Of a DNA stretch of 37,035 nt, positions 15,925 to 25,436 are shown piece by piece; the first letter of the stretch is position 1, and each line of letters starts with the position of its first letter. Location: NCBI GenBank assembly GCA_019120125.1, contig DWVR01000006.1, positions 1-37,035 of the forward strand. Reading direction: 5' to 3'. This DNA is from Candidatus Phocaeicola excrementigallinarum. GTDB lineage: Bacteria > Bacteroidota > Bacteroidia > Bacteroidales > Bacteroidaceae. The notes beneath the pieces are model-generated. The model was not told the DNA's origin. It did no database searches and saw nothing but the letters and a program-made list of their open reading frames with translations. Position numbers and translations under genes: made by a program.

Positions 15925-18069
15925 ATGGAAGAATTCAGCCGAATAATCGCAACGATGCTCAAATTGCCGGAGCACCGTGTCAACAATACACTGAAACTGC
16001 TGCAAGGCGGCGCCACCATCCCTTTCATCAGCCGCTATAGAAAAGAAGCGACCGGCGGACTGGATGAGGTACAGATCGGAGAGATCCAAACGAACTACGA
16101 AAAGCTCTCGGAAACGGCCAAGCGGAAAGAAACCATCCTGAACACGATCAGAGAACAGGGAAAACTTACCGATGAACTTCAATCACGCATCAACAACTGC
16201 TGGAACGCAACGGAACTGGAGGACATCTATCTCCCTTACAAACCGAAACGGAAAACCCGTGCCGAGGCAGCCCGGCAGAAAGGTCTGGAACCGCTGGCCA
16301 CCCTGCTCATGCTCCAGCGTGAGAACAGACTGATGGCAAGGGTGCGCGAATTCATAAAAGGAGAGGTAGAAAACGAAGAAGAGGCCCTGAAAGGCGCACG
16401 TGACATCATCGCGGAACGGGTGAGCGAAAACGAAGAGGCACGCAACCTGATAAGAAACGCCTTCTCGAGAGAAGCGGTCATCACCGCAAAAGTAGTGAAG
16501 GGAAAAGAAAACGACGAGAACGCCGCCAAATACAGGGATTATTTCGACTTCAATGAACCGTTGAGAAAATGCAGCTCACACCGCCTCCTGGCCATACGGA
16601 GAGGAGAGTCGGAAGGCATCCTGAAAGTGTCCATCTCGCCCGACGACACGAACTGCACCGAAAGACTTGAACGGAAATTCGTACGGGGAAACAATGAATG
16701 CGCACATCAGGTTGCCGACGCGGTAGCTGACGCCTATAAACGCCTGATAAAGCCAAGCATTGAGACCGAGTTTGCCGCGTCGAGCAAGGAAAAGGCAGAC
16801 GATGAGGCCATCCGCGTGTTCGCGGGAAACCTGCGTCAACTGCTTCTGGCCCCTCCTTTGGGACAGAAACGGGTGATGGGCATCGATCCGGGATACCGTA
16901 CCGGATGCAAGATTGTCTGTCTCGACGCGCAGGGAACCTTGCTGCACAACGAGGCCATCTATCCGCATCCGCCCAAATCAGAATACCAGCAAGCGGCAAG
17001 AAAGCTTGTGAAACTGGTGGAGCAATACAAGATTGAGGCGATTGCCATCGGAAACGGTACGGCAAGCCGTGAGACGGAACAGTTCGTCATCGGCCAACGC
17101 TTCGACCATGAAGTACAGATCTTTGTAGTAAGCGAGGACGGCGCCTCCATCTATTCCGCCTCAAAACTGGCAAGAGAGGAATTCCCTGATTATGATGTCA
17201 CTGTCCGTGGCGCGGTCTCCATCGGACGCCGCCTGATGGATCCGCTGGCCGAGTTGGTAAAGATTGACGCAAAATCCATCGGAGTGGGACAATACCAGCA
17301 CGATGTGGACCAGAGCAAACTGAAGGCCTCGCTCGACCAGACGGTAGAAAGCTGTGTAAACCTGGTAGGCGTAAATGTCAATACCGCCAGCAAACATCTG
17401 CTCACCTATGTCTCAGGACTAGGACCAACACTGGCAAAAAACATTGTAGACTACCGTACGGAGAACGGACCGTTCCAATCACGGAAAGAACTGCTGAAAG
17501 TACCCCGCATGGGAGCAAAAGCATTCGAACAATGCGCCGGCTTTCTCCGGATACCTCATGCCAAGAACCCTCTCGACAATTCAGCGGTCCACCCGGAAAG
17601 TTACCCGATTGTGGAACAGATGGCCGGCGACCTGCACTGTTCCGTGGAAGACCTGATCAGAGACAAAGGACTGAGAAGCCAGATTGACATCAGAAAATAC
17701 GTCAACGAGACGATCGGACTACCGACCCTGAACGACATCATGCAGGAACTGGACAAACCGGGACGTGACCCCCGCCAGAAAATCCAGGCTTTCGAGTTTG
17801 ACAAGAACGTACGCACCATTGATGACCTGAAAGAAGGCATGGAATTACCCGGAATTGTGACCAACATCACCAACTTCGGGTGTTTCGTGGATATCGGCAT
17901 CAAAGAAAACGGACTGGTACACGTCTCCCAACTCGCCGACCATTTCGTGAGCGACCCCACTACCGTCGTAAATATCCATCAGCATGTACGGGTAAGAATT
18001 CTGGGAATAGACCATGAGAGGAAACGTATCCAACTGACAATGAAAGGACTGAACACATACAACAAATAA
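15925..18069 (+). CDS. tex: Tex family RNA-binding transcription accessory protein
   Basis: The 714-residue cytoplasmic protein binds nucleic acid and is related to eukaryotic Spt6. Domain order: helical Tex N-terminal region (ATIPFISRYRKEATGGLDEV at about residues 30-50), a YqgF/RNase H-like domain (VMGIDPGYRTGCKIVCLD at about residue 315), helix-hairpin-helix segments (YVSGLGPTLAKNIVDYR at about 495), and a C-terminal S1 RNA-binding domain (PGIVTNITNFGCFVDIGI through IQLTMKGL). Length matches the family. The start is ATG 15925, 25 bases after an exact -7 promoter box. nudC follows 7 bases downstream, so the two are probably co-transcribed. Confidence 0.95.
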   Translation: MEEFSRIIATMLKLPEHRVNNTLKLLQGGATIPFISRYRKEATGGLDEVQIGEIQTNYEKLSETAKRKETILNTIREQGKLTDELQSRINNCWNATELEDIYLPYKPKRKTRAEAARQKGLEPLATLLMLQRENRLMARVREFIKGEVENEEEALKGARDIIAERVSENEEARNLIRNAFSREAVITAKVVKGKENDENAAKYRDYFDFNEPLRKCSSHRLLAIRRGESEGILKVSISPDDTNCTERLERKFVRGNNECAHQVADAVADAYKRLIKPSIETEFAASSKEKADDEAIRVFAGNLRQLLLAPPLGQKRVMGIDPGYRTGCKIVCLDAQGTLLHNEAIYPHPPKSEYQQAARKLVKLVEQYKIEAIAIGNGTASRETEQFVIGQRFDHEVQIFVVSEDGASIYSASKLAREEFPDYDVTVRGAVSIGRRLMDPLAELVKIDAKSIGVGQYQHDVDQSKLKASLDQTVESCVNLVGVNVNTASKHLLTYVSGLGPTLAKNIVDYRTENGPFQSRKELLKVPRMGAKAFEQCAGFLRIPHAKNPLDNSAVHPESYPIVEQMAGDLHCSVEDLIRDKGLRSQIDIRKYVNETIGLPTLNDIMQELDKPGRDPRQKIQAFEFDKNVRTIDDLKEGMELPGIVTNITNFGCFVDIGIKENGLVHVSQLADHFVSDPTTVVNIHQHVRVRILGIDHERKRIQLTMKGLNTYNK

Positions 18070-18076
18070 ATTCGAC

Positions 18077-18853
18077 ATGCAATCAGAAGGACAGGAAACC
18101 TGCGGTTGGTTCGTGTTCTATAACAATCAGCTGCTTATTGAAAAGAAAGACGACGGTTATCATATACCTTATTCCGCACAACCACCCGTCAATGTACCCG
18201 AAAGGCATACCGTACATAACATCGGAAAAATCGGAAACATGACCGCCAAGACTTTTGCCATCCAGGCACCGGTGGAAGGACAAATGGAAGATCTGAGAGC
18301 ATCTTTCAACATACTGCCATTGGAAGAGTATAAAGTCGCCGGAAAAGCGTCACAAATCCTTACGTGGGACAAGAACAGCCAATACTGTCCGGCTTGTGGC
18401 GTACGCACCGTTCAAGTGGGACCCATCGCAAAGAAATGCCCCCAATGCCATCAGGAGATCTACCCACGCATCTCCCCTGCCATCATCGTACTTGTCAAGA
18501 AAGGTGACAGTGTGCTCCTCGTACACGCGCGGAATTTCCGAGGTACGTTCAAAGGACTTGTAGCCGGATTCCTTGAACCCGGCGAGACACTGGAGGAATG
18601 TGTAAAAAGAGAAGTATACGAAGAGACACACCTGCACATCAAGAACATCCGATATTTCTCCAGCCAACCCTGGCCATACCCCAGCGGCATCATGGTCGGC
18701 TACACGGCAGAATACGAAAGCGGCACCATCAAACTACAGGATGAGGAACTGAACACAGGAGCGTTTTACGACAGGGAGCATCTGCCCGAGCTTCCCCAAA
18801 AACTAAGTATCGCGCGCCGACTCATCGACGCGTGGCTGGACGGGAGAGTATGA
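18077..18853 (+). CDS. nudC: NAD(+) diphosphatase / NAD-cap hydrolase, Nudix family
   Basis: The 258-residue enzyme splits NAD(H) into NMN and AMP; family members also remove NAD caps from RNA. A zinc ribbon is visible as CPAC and CPQC (about residues 104-125). The Nudix box follows as GFLEPGETLEECVKREVYEE, with the usual final glycine replaced (EETHL). The SQPWPYP motif that marks NAD-specific members is present after it. It lies 7 bases after tex. Its last 32 bases overlap the 3' end of the convergent recQ gene, so both stop codons lie inside the other gene. Confidence 0.93.
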   Translation: MQSEGQETCGWFVFYNNQLLIEKKDDGYHIPYSAQPPVNVPERHTVHNIGKIGNMTAKTFAIQAPVEGQMEDLRASFNILPLEEYKVAGKASQILTWDKNSQYCPACGVRTVQVGPIAKKCPQCHQEIYPRISPAIIVLVKKGDSVLLVHARNFRGTFKGLVAGFLEPGETLEECVKREVYEETHLHIKNIRYFSSQPWPYPSGIMVGYTAEYESGTIKLQDEELNTGAFYDREHLPELPQKLSIARRLIDAWLDGRV

Positions 18854-20729
18854 GCCTCTCCCCTTCCCTCACCACGCGATTTTCGGCCATAAGGTAGTCT
18901 ATGGCTTCCATCAACCGATCATCCGAGATACCGGTCCTCACTCTCAATTCCTGTAAGGTAAGAGGGGTTTCAGCAAGACACCCAGCCACCGCCTCACATG
19001 CGTTTTCCTGCTCCTTCTCCGAGGTTTTATGCCTCAGACACACATCACACGACCCACAATCATGCTCATTCCGCTCTCCGAAATAATGCAGCAACATCCG
19101 GCTCCGGCAATGCGTCTCGTCTGACGCATATTCCAGCATTGCGTCGATACGCCTCGCATAACTGGATTTCCGGTCATCATAAACCTCCTTGCCGAGTATG
19201 ACACGTCGCGTTTCCTGCCTTTCACGCGTGTATATGATATAAGGAGTCTTTTTCCCGGGAATGTAATGAAGGATACGGCGTTTGGTAAGCCATATCAACG
19301 TATCGTACACCTGCTGGCGGGTAAGTCCACCACGCACGGCAAGCGTGTCCTCATTGATGTATACATAATCAGAGAACAGGCCGGTGTATGAACGTAAGAT
19401 GATTCTCAGAAGTTTCTCTGTATCGGGATTCTGCTCCCTGATACCGTAAAGTTCATCCCGATTCAACAAGAACATCAGACGGGACGAATTGTCCTGCTCG
19501 TCTGTATATTCCAGATATCCTGCCCGGGTAAGGATTTTCAAGGCGCTGTCCACCTGCACCGGATAATGCTTGAAGTTGCGGCAGAACTCATCGATATTAA
19601 ATGCGAACATACACCCCTGTCCGTCCCCCATCGCCATCTGATAGTAATAATTGATATCCTCATATACCTTCCGGATATAATCTTTTTCCGGAAACGTCTC
19701 ACTGACACGGCGTTTCAGAGTCACCCGGTCACGCTCACTGAAAAGCAATACCGCATACGACTTCTTCCCGTCGCGCCCCGCACGCCCCGCCTCCTGAAAA
19801 TAAGCCTCGGGCGAATCGGGCACATCCGCATGGATGACCACCCGCACGTCTGGCTTGTCAATGCCCATACCGAAAGCGTTTGTAGCCACCATAACCCGGT
19901 ACTCACCCTTAAGCCATGCCTTCTGGCGCATATCTTTCGTAGCATCGCCCAATCCTGCATGATAATAAGTTGCGGTAATTCCATTCTTTTCCAACAGACA
20001 GGAAAGCTCCTTCGTTTTCTTCCGGTTACGGGTATACACCACAGCCGAACCGCCTACCCTCTGCAGAATATGAAGCATCTCTTCCTCCTTGCTTTCCGTC
20101 CGCCTCACCACATACGCAAGATTCTTCCGCTCGAAACTCATACGGAAAACATTTCTCTCACGGAATTCGAGACGGTCCTGTATATCCTCCACCACCTCAG
20201 GAGTGGCGGTAGCCGTCAACGCCAGCACAGGTACACCCGGAAGCAGTTTCCGAACTTCCGAAATCTGCAGATAAGCCGGACGGAAATCATACCCCCACTG
20301 CGAGATACAGTGTGACTCATCGACAGTGATCATCGATACAGGAATATGACGAAGCTTCACCTTGAAGATATCAGTCGACAAACGTTCTGGAGAAATGTAC
20401 AGGAACTTGTAATCGCCAAAGATACAATTCTCCAAAGTCACGACAATCTCCTCACGCGTCATTCCGGAATATACGGCAGCAGCCTTGATGCCCCGCGAAC
20501 GGAGATTCAGCACCTGGTCTTTCATAAGCGCGATAAGCGGCGTAATGACCAGACATAACCCGGACTGTGCCAGTGCCGGCACCTGAAAGGTAATCGACTT
20601 GCCTCCCCCTGTAGGCATCAGTCCCAACGTATCTTTTCCGGCTCCGACACTCTGGATAATCTCTTCCTGAATCCCCCGGAAACTGTCATATCCCCAGTAT
20701 TGCCTCAATATTTCCCGATAGTCAGGCAT
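18822..20729 (-). CDS. recQ: ATP-dependent DNA helicase RecQ
   Basis: This superfamily 2 helicase unwinds DNA 3' to 5' in recombination and repair. The 635-residue product shows motif I GLMPTGGGKSITF (about residues 36-48), motif II DESHCISQWGYDFRPAY, motif VI GRAGRDG, and the RecQ C-terminal zinc site (CRSRMLLHYFGE with CGSCDVC). The C-terminal HRDC domain of longer RecQ proteins appears to be missing, replaced by a short winged-helix-like segment. ATG 20729 was chosen; a GTG at 20735 directly after the recJ stop is possible. It follows recJ with almost no gap, so the two are co-transcribed and translationally linked. Confidence 0.94.
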   Translation of the reverse strand: MPDYREILRQYWGYDSFRGIQEEIIQSVGAGKDTLGLMPTGGGKSITFQVPALAQSGLCLVITPLIALMKDQVLNLRSRGIKAAAVYSGMTREEIVVTLENCIFGDYKFLYISPERLSTDIFKVKLRHIPVSMITVDESHCISQWGYDFRPAYLQISEVRKLLPGVPVLALTATATPEVVEDIQDRLEFRERNVFRMSFERKNLAYVVRRTESKEEEMLHILQRVGGSAVVYTRNRKKTKELSCLLEKNGITATYYHAGLGDATKDMRQKAWLKGEYRVMVATNAFGMGIDKPDVRVVIHADVPDSPEAYFQEAGRAGRDGKKSYAVLLFSERDRVTLKRRVSETFPEKDYIRKVYEDINYYYQMAMGDGQGCMFAFNIDEFCRNFKHYPVQVDSALKILTRAGYLEYTDEQDNSSRLMFLLNRDELYGIREQNPDTEKLLRIILRSYTGLFSDYVYINEDTLAVRGGLTRQQVYDTLIWLTKRRILHYIPGKKTPYIIYTRERQETRRVILGKEVYDDRKSSYARRIDAMLEYASDETHCRSRMLLHYFGERNEHDCGSCDVCLRHKTSEKEQENACEAVAGCLAETPLTLQELRVRTGISDDRLMEAIDYLMAENRVVREGERLILSRPATRR

Positions 20730-20735
20730 CAGCAC

Positions 20736-22460
20736 TCAAGAATTTCTGTTCGGTTTGATATCCTCTATCTGCAACTGTACCTCACCGCGCTTATGAGTAT
20801 TCTCCTCAATGGTATAGCAAATGTTGAATGACTGCTTCGACTTGATGAATCTCACCTGTGAGCTTTGTCCGAAAGCGATGCCGTTCATCACATTGTTCGA
20901 CTTGTTGTCCACCAGCTCCAATTTGATGTGCTCCTGCCCGCGGCCCACCACTTTGCTCGTACCATAGTCATACACGTTCAGCGTAGCGAAAATCGGCTTG
21001 TGGTTGTCCGGACCGAACGGATTGAACTTCTTCAGGTCAAAGAAAAACTTGGGAGTGATGTCACGGAAATCAATCTGCGCGTCAATATCAATCGTAGCGC
21101 TTCTCTGTTCCGGAAGGATATGATCTGTCACATACTCCTCGAAACGCCGTGAGAACTCAGCCACATTCTCCACTTTCATCGAAAGTCCTGCCGCGTATGT
21201 ATGTCCGCCGAAATTCTCCAGCAAATCACGACAATTCTCTATGGCCCTATACACATCGAATCCCGATACAGAACGCGCGGAACCCGTGGCCAGATCGCCC
21301 GTGCGCGTCAACACCACCGCCGGACGATAATAGATTTCCGTCAGACGGGAAGCCACGATACCGATAACCCCCTTATGCCATGCCTCGTTAAATATCACGA
21401 TGGAACGGCGTTCTGAAAGGTCGCTCAGATGGTCCACGATCTTGTTCGCCTCCTCCGTCATACACTTGTCCAGATCCTTTCTCGCCTCATTGTAACGGTT
21501 TATCCGGTTACTCTTCTGCAGTGCGGCAGAAAAATCCTTCTCTATCAACAGATCCACCGCTTCCTTTCCGTTCTGGATTCTTCCGGAAGCATTGATGCGC
21601 GGACCTATCTTGAAAACGATATCACTCATGGTAATCTCCCGGTCGGTCAATCCACACACGTCAATAATGGCTTTCAGTCCGATACTCGGATTGATGTTCA
21701 GCTGACGCAATCCGTGATAAGCCAATATCCGGTTCTCACCCATAATCGGCACTATGTCCGAGGCAATGCTCACCGCCACCAGATCTAGGAAAGGTGTCAA
21801 CTGATGAAACTCAATGCCATTGTTCATGGCAAACGCCTGCATGAACTTGAAACCCACCCCACAACCTGACAAATGCTCATAAGGGTAAGTCGAATCAAAA
21901 CGCTTCGGATTCAATATAGCTACGGCAGAAGGCATCTCCTCATCCGGAACATGATGGTCACAGATGATAAAGTCAATGCCTTTCGCCTTCGCATAAGCAA
22001 TCTCTTCCACGGCCTTGATACCGCAATCCAACACAATCACCAGCCTGACACCGGTGTCATAAGCATAGTCCACTCCTTTTTTCGACACTCCATAGCCCTC
22101 CTCATACCGGTCGGGAATGTAATAGTCAATGTTCGAATAGAACTGCTGGAGGAACTTGTACACTAACGACACGGCGGTCGTCCCATCCACGTCATAATCT
22201 CCGTAAACCAGAATACGTTCTTTCCGCCCCATCGCCTTGTTCAGACGCTCCACAGCCTTCTCCATGTCGTTCATGAGGAACGGATCATGAAGCTCGTTCA
22301 GTTGAGGACGGAAAAACCGCCTGGCCTCAACCGCGGTCATTATTCCTCTTTCCTGAAGCAAACGGCACAGAACCGGACTGATACCCAGTTCCCGGGAAAG
22401 AGCTTTAGCCGCTTCCCTTTCGGTCGGTGTAGGAGGTTGATAGTTCCATTTGTACTTCAT
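20736..22460 (-). CDS. recJ: Single-stranded-DNA-specific 5'-3' exonuclease RecJ
   Basis: The 574-residue DHH-family exonuclease works with RecQ to process DNA ends and gaps. DHH motifs are visible: the metal-binding DYDVDGTTA (about residue 80), LDCGIKA, the signature CDHHVPDE (about residue 160), and the DHHA1 segment with SGFDVYRAIENC and FGGHTYAAGLSM. The C-terminal OB-fold region ends in QIEDIKPN. Length matches bacterial RecJ (about 570). It is first in a recJ-recQ pair that puts two enzymes of the RecF pathway in one transcript. Confidence 0.95.
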   Translation of the reverse strand: MKYKWNYQPPTPTEREAAKALSRELGISPVLCRLLQERGIMTAVEARRFFRPQLNELHDPFLMNDMEKAVERLNKAMGRKERILVYGDYDVDGTTAVSLVYKFLQQFYSNIDYYIPDRYEEGYGVSKKGVDYAYDTGVRLVIVLDCGIKAVEEIAYAKAKGIDFIICDHHVPDEEMPSAVAILNPKRFDSTYPYEHLSGCGVGFKFMQAFAMNNGIEFHQLTPFLDLVAVSIASDIVPIMGENRILAYHGLRQLNINPSIGLKAIIDVCGLTDREITMSDIVFKIGPRINASGRIQNGKEAVDLLIEKDFSAALQKSNRINRYNEARKDLDKCMTEEANKIVDHLSDLSERRSIVIFNEAWHKGVIGIVASRLTEIYYRPAVVLTRTGDLATGSARSVSGFDVYRAIENCRDLLENFGGHTYAAGLSMKVENVAEFSRRFEEYVTDHILPEQRSATIDIDAQIDFRDITPKFFFDLKKFNPFGPDNHKPIFATLNVYDYGTSKVVGRGQEHIKLELVDNKSNNVMNGIAFGQSSQVRFIKSKQSFNICYTIEENTHKRGEVQLQIEDIKPNRNS

Positions 22461-22599
22461 TTATATATGTTTTTTCTTTCTTTTCCTTTTCTGTAAACGG
22501 TGGCTGTTTCACTGGCACCTGCGTCTATCCACACATGCGGCCAGCTATGAAATGCAGCCTTCCACTTCAATCTGTAAAATTAATAAAAAAGAAAGAAAT

Positions 22600-22640
22600 A
22601 AGCGGCCAATCCTACCTTAAAATTGTAGAATTGGCCGCTT
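22600..22640 (-). terminator. Terminator of the C1B peptidase gene
   Basis: AAGCGGCCAAT pairs with ATTGGCCGCTT (11 bases, perfect), with extra pairing of CTAC/GTAG inside. On the minus strand it is followed by a T-rich tract. The rest of 22461-22671 shows no gene. Confidence 0.8.
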
Positions 22641-22671
22641 GTTATTTAAAATGGATCTATATATTAGGCAA

Positions 22672-23865
22672 TTAGAGGCCTATTTTTTTTGCGATGTCAG
22701 CCGGAACGGCATCCTTATGTACCAGAATATTCAGGGTCTTGTATTTTGCGAACGCTTTCGAGGCATACCAGATTCCCTTATACTTTCCACTAAAGCCCCA
22801 TGAGTTCTTCACCATATAATATTCCTTACCGTTCTGGTCTTTTGCTATACCATAAATCAACATACCGTGATCATCGGTCGTCTCCCAGTTGTCAAAAGCC
22901 TCCTGACGCATCTCCTGAGTCACGTTGATTTCAGGAAGCGGTTTGGCTGTCAGTTCTTTGCGCTGGTCAGCCTTGCTCAATCCCAGCCAATGGGCCATAT
23001 CCGAGCCGGTCAGTTCAGCACCGTTCTCCACATCCGGGCAAACAGCAATGCCGTCACGGGTAAATCCATCCTCACTCACGTCAGCCCCCCATGCGAATGT
23101 ATAGCCATTCTCTATGGCATTGTCCATCACGGCCATCAGCTCGTCGATAGGCAAATTATAGGAAAGGGCGTTTCTCCAGTTATCCTGCACCTCAATGTTG
23201 AACTGAGTATAGAAAGGATGGTGTGTGAAGGAAGTCAGTGACACATAGTCATCCATATTCAAACCCAACGCCTCATCGGCGAATGACTTGGGAGTATATT
23301 TCTTCCCATTATAAGTGAATTCCTTCGGACACTGGCCCAGATAAGTGTCATAAATAGCGCAAAGACCGTTTTTCCATACCGGAGACAGTTTTCCCATGCC
23401 ACCTTTTCCGATGGCCCGCACATAGGCGCCAGCCACCGCATCCAACTCGTTATGAACGGGAAGAGAGTCACCGTACATGATACCCGGCATCACTTCCTGC
23501 GGCACCATTCCATAGTTCTTGTAGCAATACACGATGTCAGAAAAGCTTCCGCCGGGAGAAAACGAGGCATCACCATGGTAACGGACATAGTTCACCGCAC
23601 GGTCCTCCATGGTCTTGTGCACCACAAACATCTCGGAAAGGTCAAAATCACCCTTTCCCTGACGGAGAAGCTCCGCTTCAAGGAAGCCCAGCGAAGAGAA
23701 TGCCCAGCATGTGCTCGAACGGTTCTGGTCCTTAATTGAAGTGATCGGGTTTTCCTTTACAGTTGTAAACACAAATCCTTCCTCCGCCTTGTCTTTCTTC
23801 GGGTTCTTCGCGCATACATTTCCCACACAAAGTCCCACTGCGAGGAGTGCAATCAGTTTATTCAT
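22672..23865 (-). CDS. Secreted C1B cysteine peptidase (aminopeptidase C / bleomycin hydrolase type)
   Basis: The 397-residue papain-fold peptidase has a signal peptide (about residues 1-19, ending VCA), so unlike cytoplasmic PepC it is probably exported to the periplasm or surface. Catalytic residues are visible: the oxyanion Q47 and nucleophile C53 (DQNRSSTCWAFSS), histidine in DDHGMLIYG, and asparagine in VKNSWG. The product is shorter than the roughly 450 residues of classic PepC. It starts 40 bases after the M24 peptidase gene upstream and ends at a strong terminator, so the two peptidase genes probably form a unit that helps digest peptides. Confidence 0.88.
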   Translation of the reverse strand: MNKLIALLAVGLCVGNVCAKNPKKDKAEEGFVFTTVKENPITSIKDQNRSSTCWAFSSLGFLEAELLRQGKGDFDLSEMFVVHKTMEDRAVNYVRYHGDASFSPGGSFSDIVYCYKNYGMVPQEVMPGIMYGDSLPVHNELDAVAGAYVRAIGKGGMGKLSPVWKNGLCAIYDTYLGQCPKEFTYNGKKYTPKSFADEALGLNMDDYVSLTSFTHHPFYTQFNIEVQDNWRNALSYNLPIDELMAVMDNAIENGYTFAWGADVSEDGFTRDGIAVCPDVENGAELTGSDMAHWLGLSKADQRKELTAKPLPEINVTQEMRQEAFDNWETTDDHGMLIYGIAKDQNGKEYYMVKNSWGFSGKYKGIWYASKAFAKYKTLNILVHKDAVPADIAKKIGL

Positions 23866-23905
23866 AATCGTTTTTTGTTTTTATAAAGTTAGTATTCAGT
23901 TATTG

Positions 23906-25297
23906 TCATTCCGCCATGATAGCTTCCACCTCGTCAATTGTAATAGGAATATGCTTGTGACCTGTAAAGCGTGAGCCTTCCGGAGTAATCAGGATATCAT
24001 CCTCCAGACGGATGCCTCCAAAGTCCTTGAACTTGTCAATGGCATCGAAATCCAGGAAATCCGCATTCGTCCCTTCAGCCCTCCATTTGTCAATCAACGC
24101 GGGAATGAAATAGCAGCCCGGCTCATCGGTAATCACAAAGCCTTCCTTCAGCCGGCGCCCCATCCTCAACGAAGCCAAACCAAACTGAGAGGACGGACGT
24201 ACCTCATCATCAAAGCCTACATAATTCTGTCCCAGATTCTCCATATCATGCACGTCGAGTCCCATCATGTGGCCCAGTCCGTGAGGCAGGAACAGCGCAT
24301 GCGCGCCGGAAGCCACCGCATCGTCTACATTCCCTTTCATCAGTCCCAGATCCTTGAGTCCCCGGGCCAACACCTTACACACTTCCAAATGCACCGACAA
24401 ATAAGTCACATCCGGACGTGCCAGTTCAAGAGCCTTGTCGTGACAGGCCAATACAATGCTGTACACGTCACGCTGGCGTGAGGTGAACCTTCCGCCCACC
24501 GGGATGGTCCGTGTATGGTCGGAACAATAGCAGTTCATCAATTCCGCGCCCGCATCAGTCAACATCAGACGGCCCTCCTTCAAGATATGGCTATGGTCAT
24601 GGTTGTGCAAAGTCTGACCGTTTTGGGTCAGGATAGTCGCGAACGACACCATCCGTCCGTAGGAAGAAGCGATTCCGTCAAGCACTCCGGCTATATACTG
24701 CTCCGAGACACCAGGCTTGCAAAGACGCATGGCAGCGGTATGCATTTCATAACCCACATCACAGGCCTTGTCTATTTCCTCAATCTCACAGGCTTCCTTG
24801 ACCGAACGCAGGTCCACAATCGCCTTGATCAGTTCCACCGACGCATGATTGGCAAGCATGGAAGCCCTCACACCCACCATACCCTCAAGCAACAGCATGT
24901 GGTCGTGCCTATAAGGAGGAAGGAAATGCACCTTCCTGTGACACGCAATAGCGTTCTCCACAAAATCCTTCAGTTTTTCAAACGGATAACTTTTGCCCAC
25001 ACCTACCTGAGAGGCCAGTTCTTTCACACTCGGTTGAGGTCCCATCCAGATGATATCGTCCATATCCACATCGTCACCGAAAAGACAATCTTCTCCGGAA
25101 TCTGCATCCATCACACCGGCAAACCCCGGATGGGAAAGCCCGAAGAAATAGACAAACGAACTGTCCTGCCGGAACTTATATGTATTGTCCGGATAATTGG
25201 CTGGAGCCTCGTTATTACCCAAGACAAGTATGATGCCATGGCCCACTTTCTCACGCAAAGCCTGACGGCGTCTCTCATAAACAAGCGAATCAAACAT
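23906..25297 (-). CDS. pepP: Xaa-Pro aminopeptidase (aminopeptidase P, M24B family)
   Basis: The 463-residue metallopeptidase removes the N-terminal residue from peptides with proline in second position. An N-terminal creatinase-like domain contains the aminopeptidase P feature NYPDNTYKFRQDSSFVYFFG. The catalytic pita-bread domain shows all five dinuclear metal ligands: D in LTDAGAEL, D in CSDHTRTIP, H in LPHGLGHMMGLDVHD, E in TDEPGCYF, and E in GIRLEDDILIT. No signal peptide is seen, so it should be cytoplasmic. It is followed 40 bases later by the C1B peptidase gene, and a -7 box lies at 25346-25339. Confidence 0.92.
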   Translation of the reverse strand: MFDSLVYERRRQALREKVGHGIILVLGNNEAPANYPDNTYKFRQDSSFVYFFGLSHPGFAGVMDADSGEDCLFGDDVDMDDIIWMGPQPSVKELASQVGVGKSYPFEKLKDFVENAIACHRKVHFLPPYRHDHMLLLEGMVGVRASMLANHASVELIKAIVDLRSVKEACEIEEIDKACDVGYEMHTAAMRLCKPGVSEQYIAGVLDGIASSYGRMVSFATILTQNGQTLHNHDHSHILKEGRLMLTDAGAELMNCYCSDHTRTIPVGGRFTSRQRDVYSIVLACHDKALELARPDVTYLSVHLEVCKVLARGLKDLGLMKGNVDDAVASGAHALFLPHGLGHMMGLDVHDMENLGQNYVGFDDEVRPSSQFGLASLRMGRRLKEGFVITDEPGCYFIPALIDKWRAEGTNADFLDFDAIDKFKDFGGIRLEDDILITPEGSRFTGHKHIPITIDEVEAIMAE

Positions 25298-25338
25298 AAT
25301 TATTACATTTTTATGTCGTTTTCACGACTTTTCCCTTG

Positions 25339-25346
25339 CAAATGTA
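25339..25346 (-). promoter_or_regulatory. -7 promoter element of the peptidase unit
   Basis: On the minus strand this reads TACATTTG, an exact TAnnTTTG match, 42 bases before ATG 25297. It lies back to back with the patatin-gene promoter at 25392-25399. Confidence 0.55.
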
Positions 25347-25391
25347 ACAAATAAAACCAATAAACATGTATGAATTTGCGCAAGAAAAATA

Positions 25392-25399
25392 TATATTTG
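25392..25399 (+). promoter_or_regulatory. -7 promoter element of the patatin-like gene
   Basis: TATATTTG matches the consensus and lies 37 bases before ATG 25437. The -33 region is not a good match at standard spacing. Confidence 0.55.
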
Positions 25400-25436
25400 C
25401 AAACAAACGTGCAAAAACTGAAGGGAGACAAGACAT

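Noticed and set aside
19566-20315. 249-residue plus-strand frame antisense to recQ
   Set aside because: It is a shadow of the well-supported recQ frame; its composition (many His, Ile, Arg) is typical of antisense translation.
24515-25354. 279-residue plus-strand frame antisense to pepP
   Set aside because: The minus-strand frame carries all five metal ligands of aminopeptidase P; this frame is a shadow with no motif.
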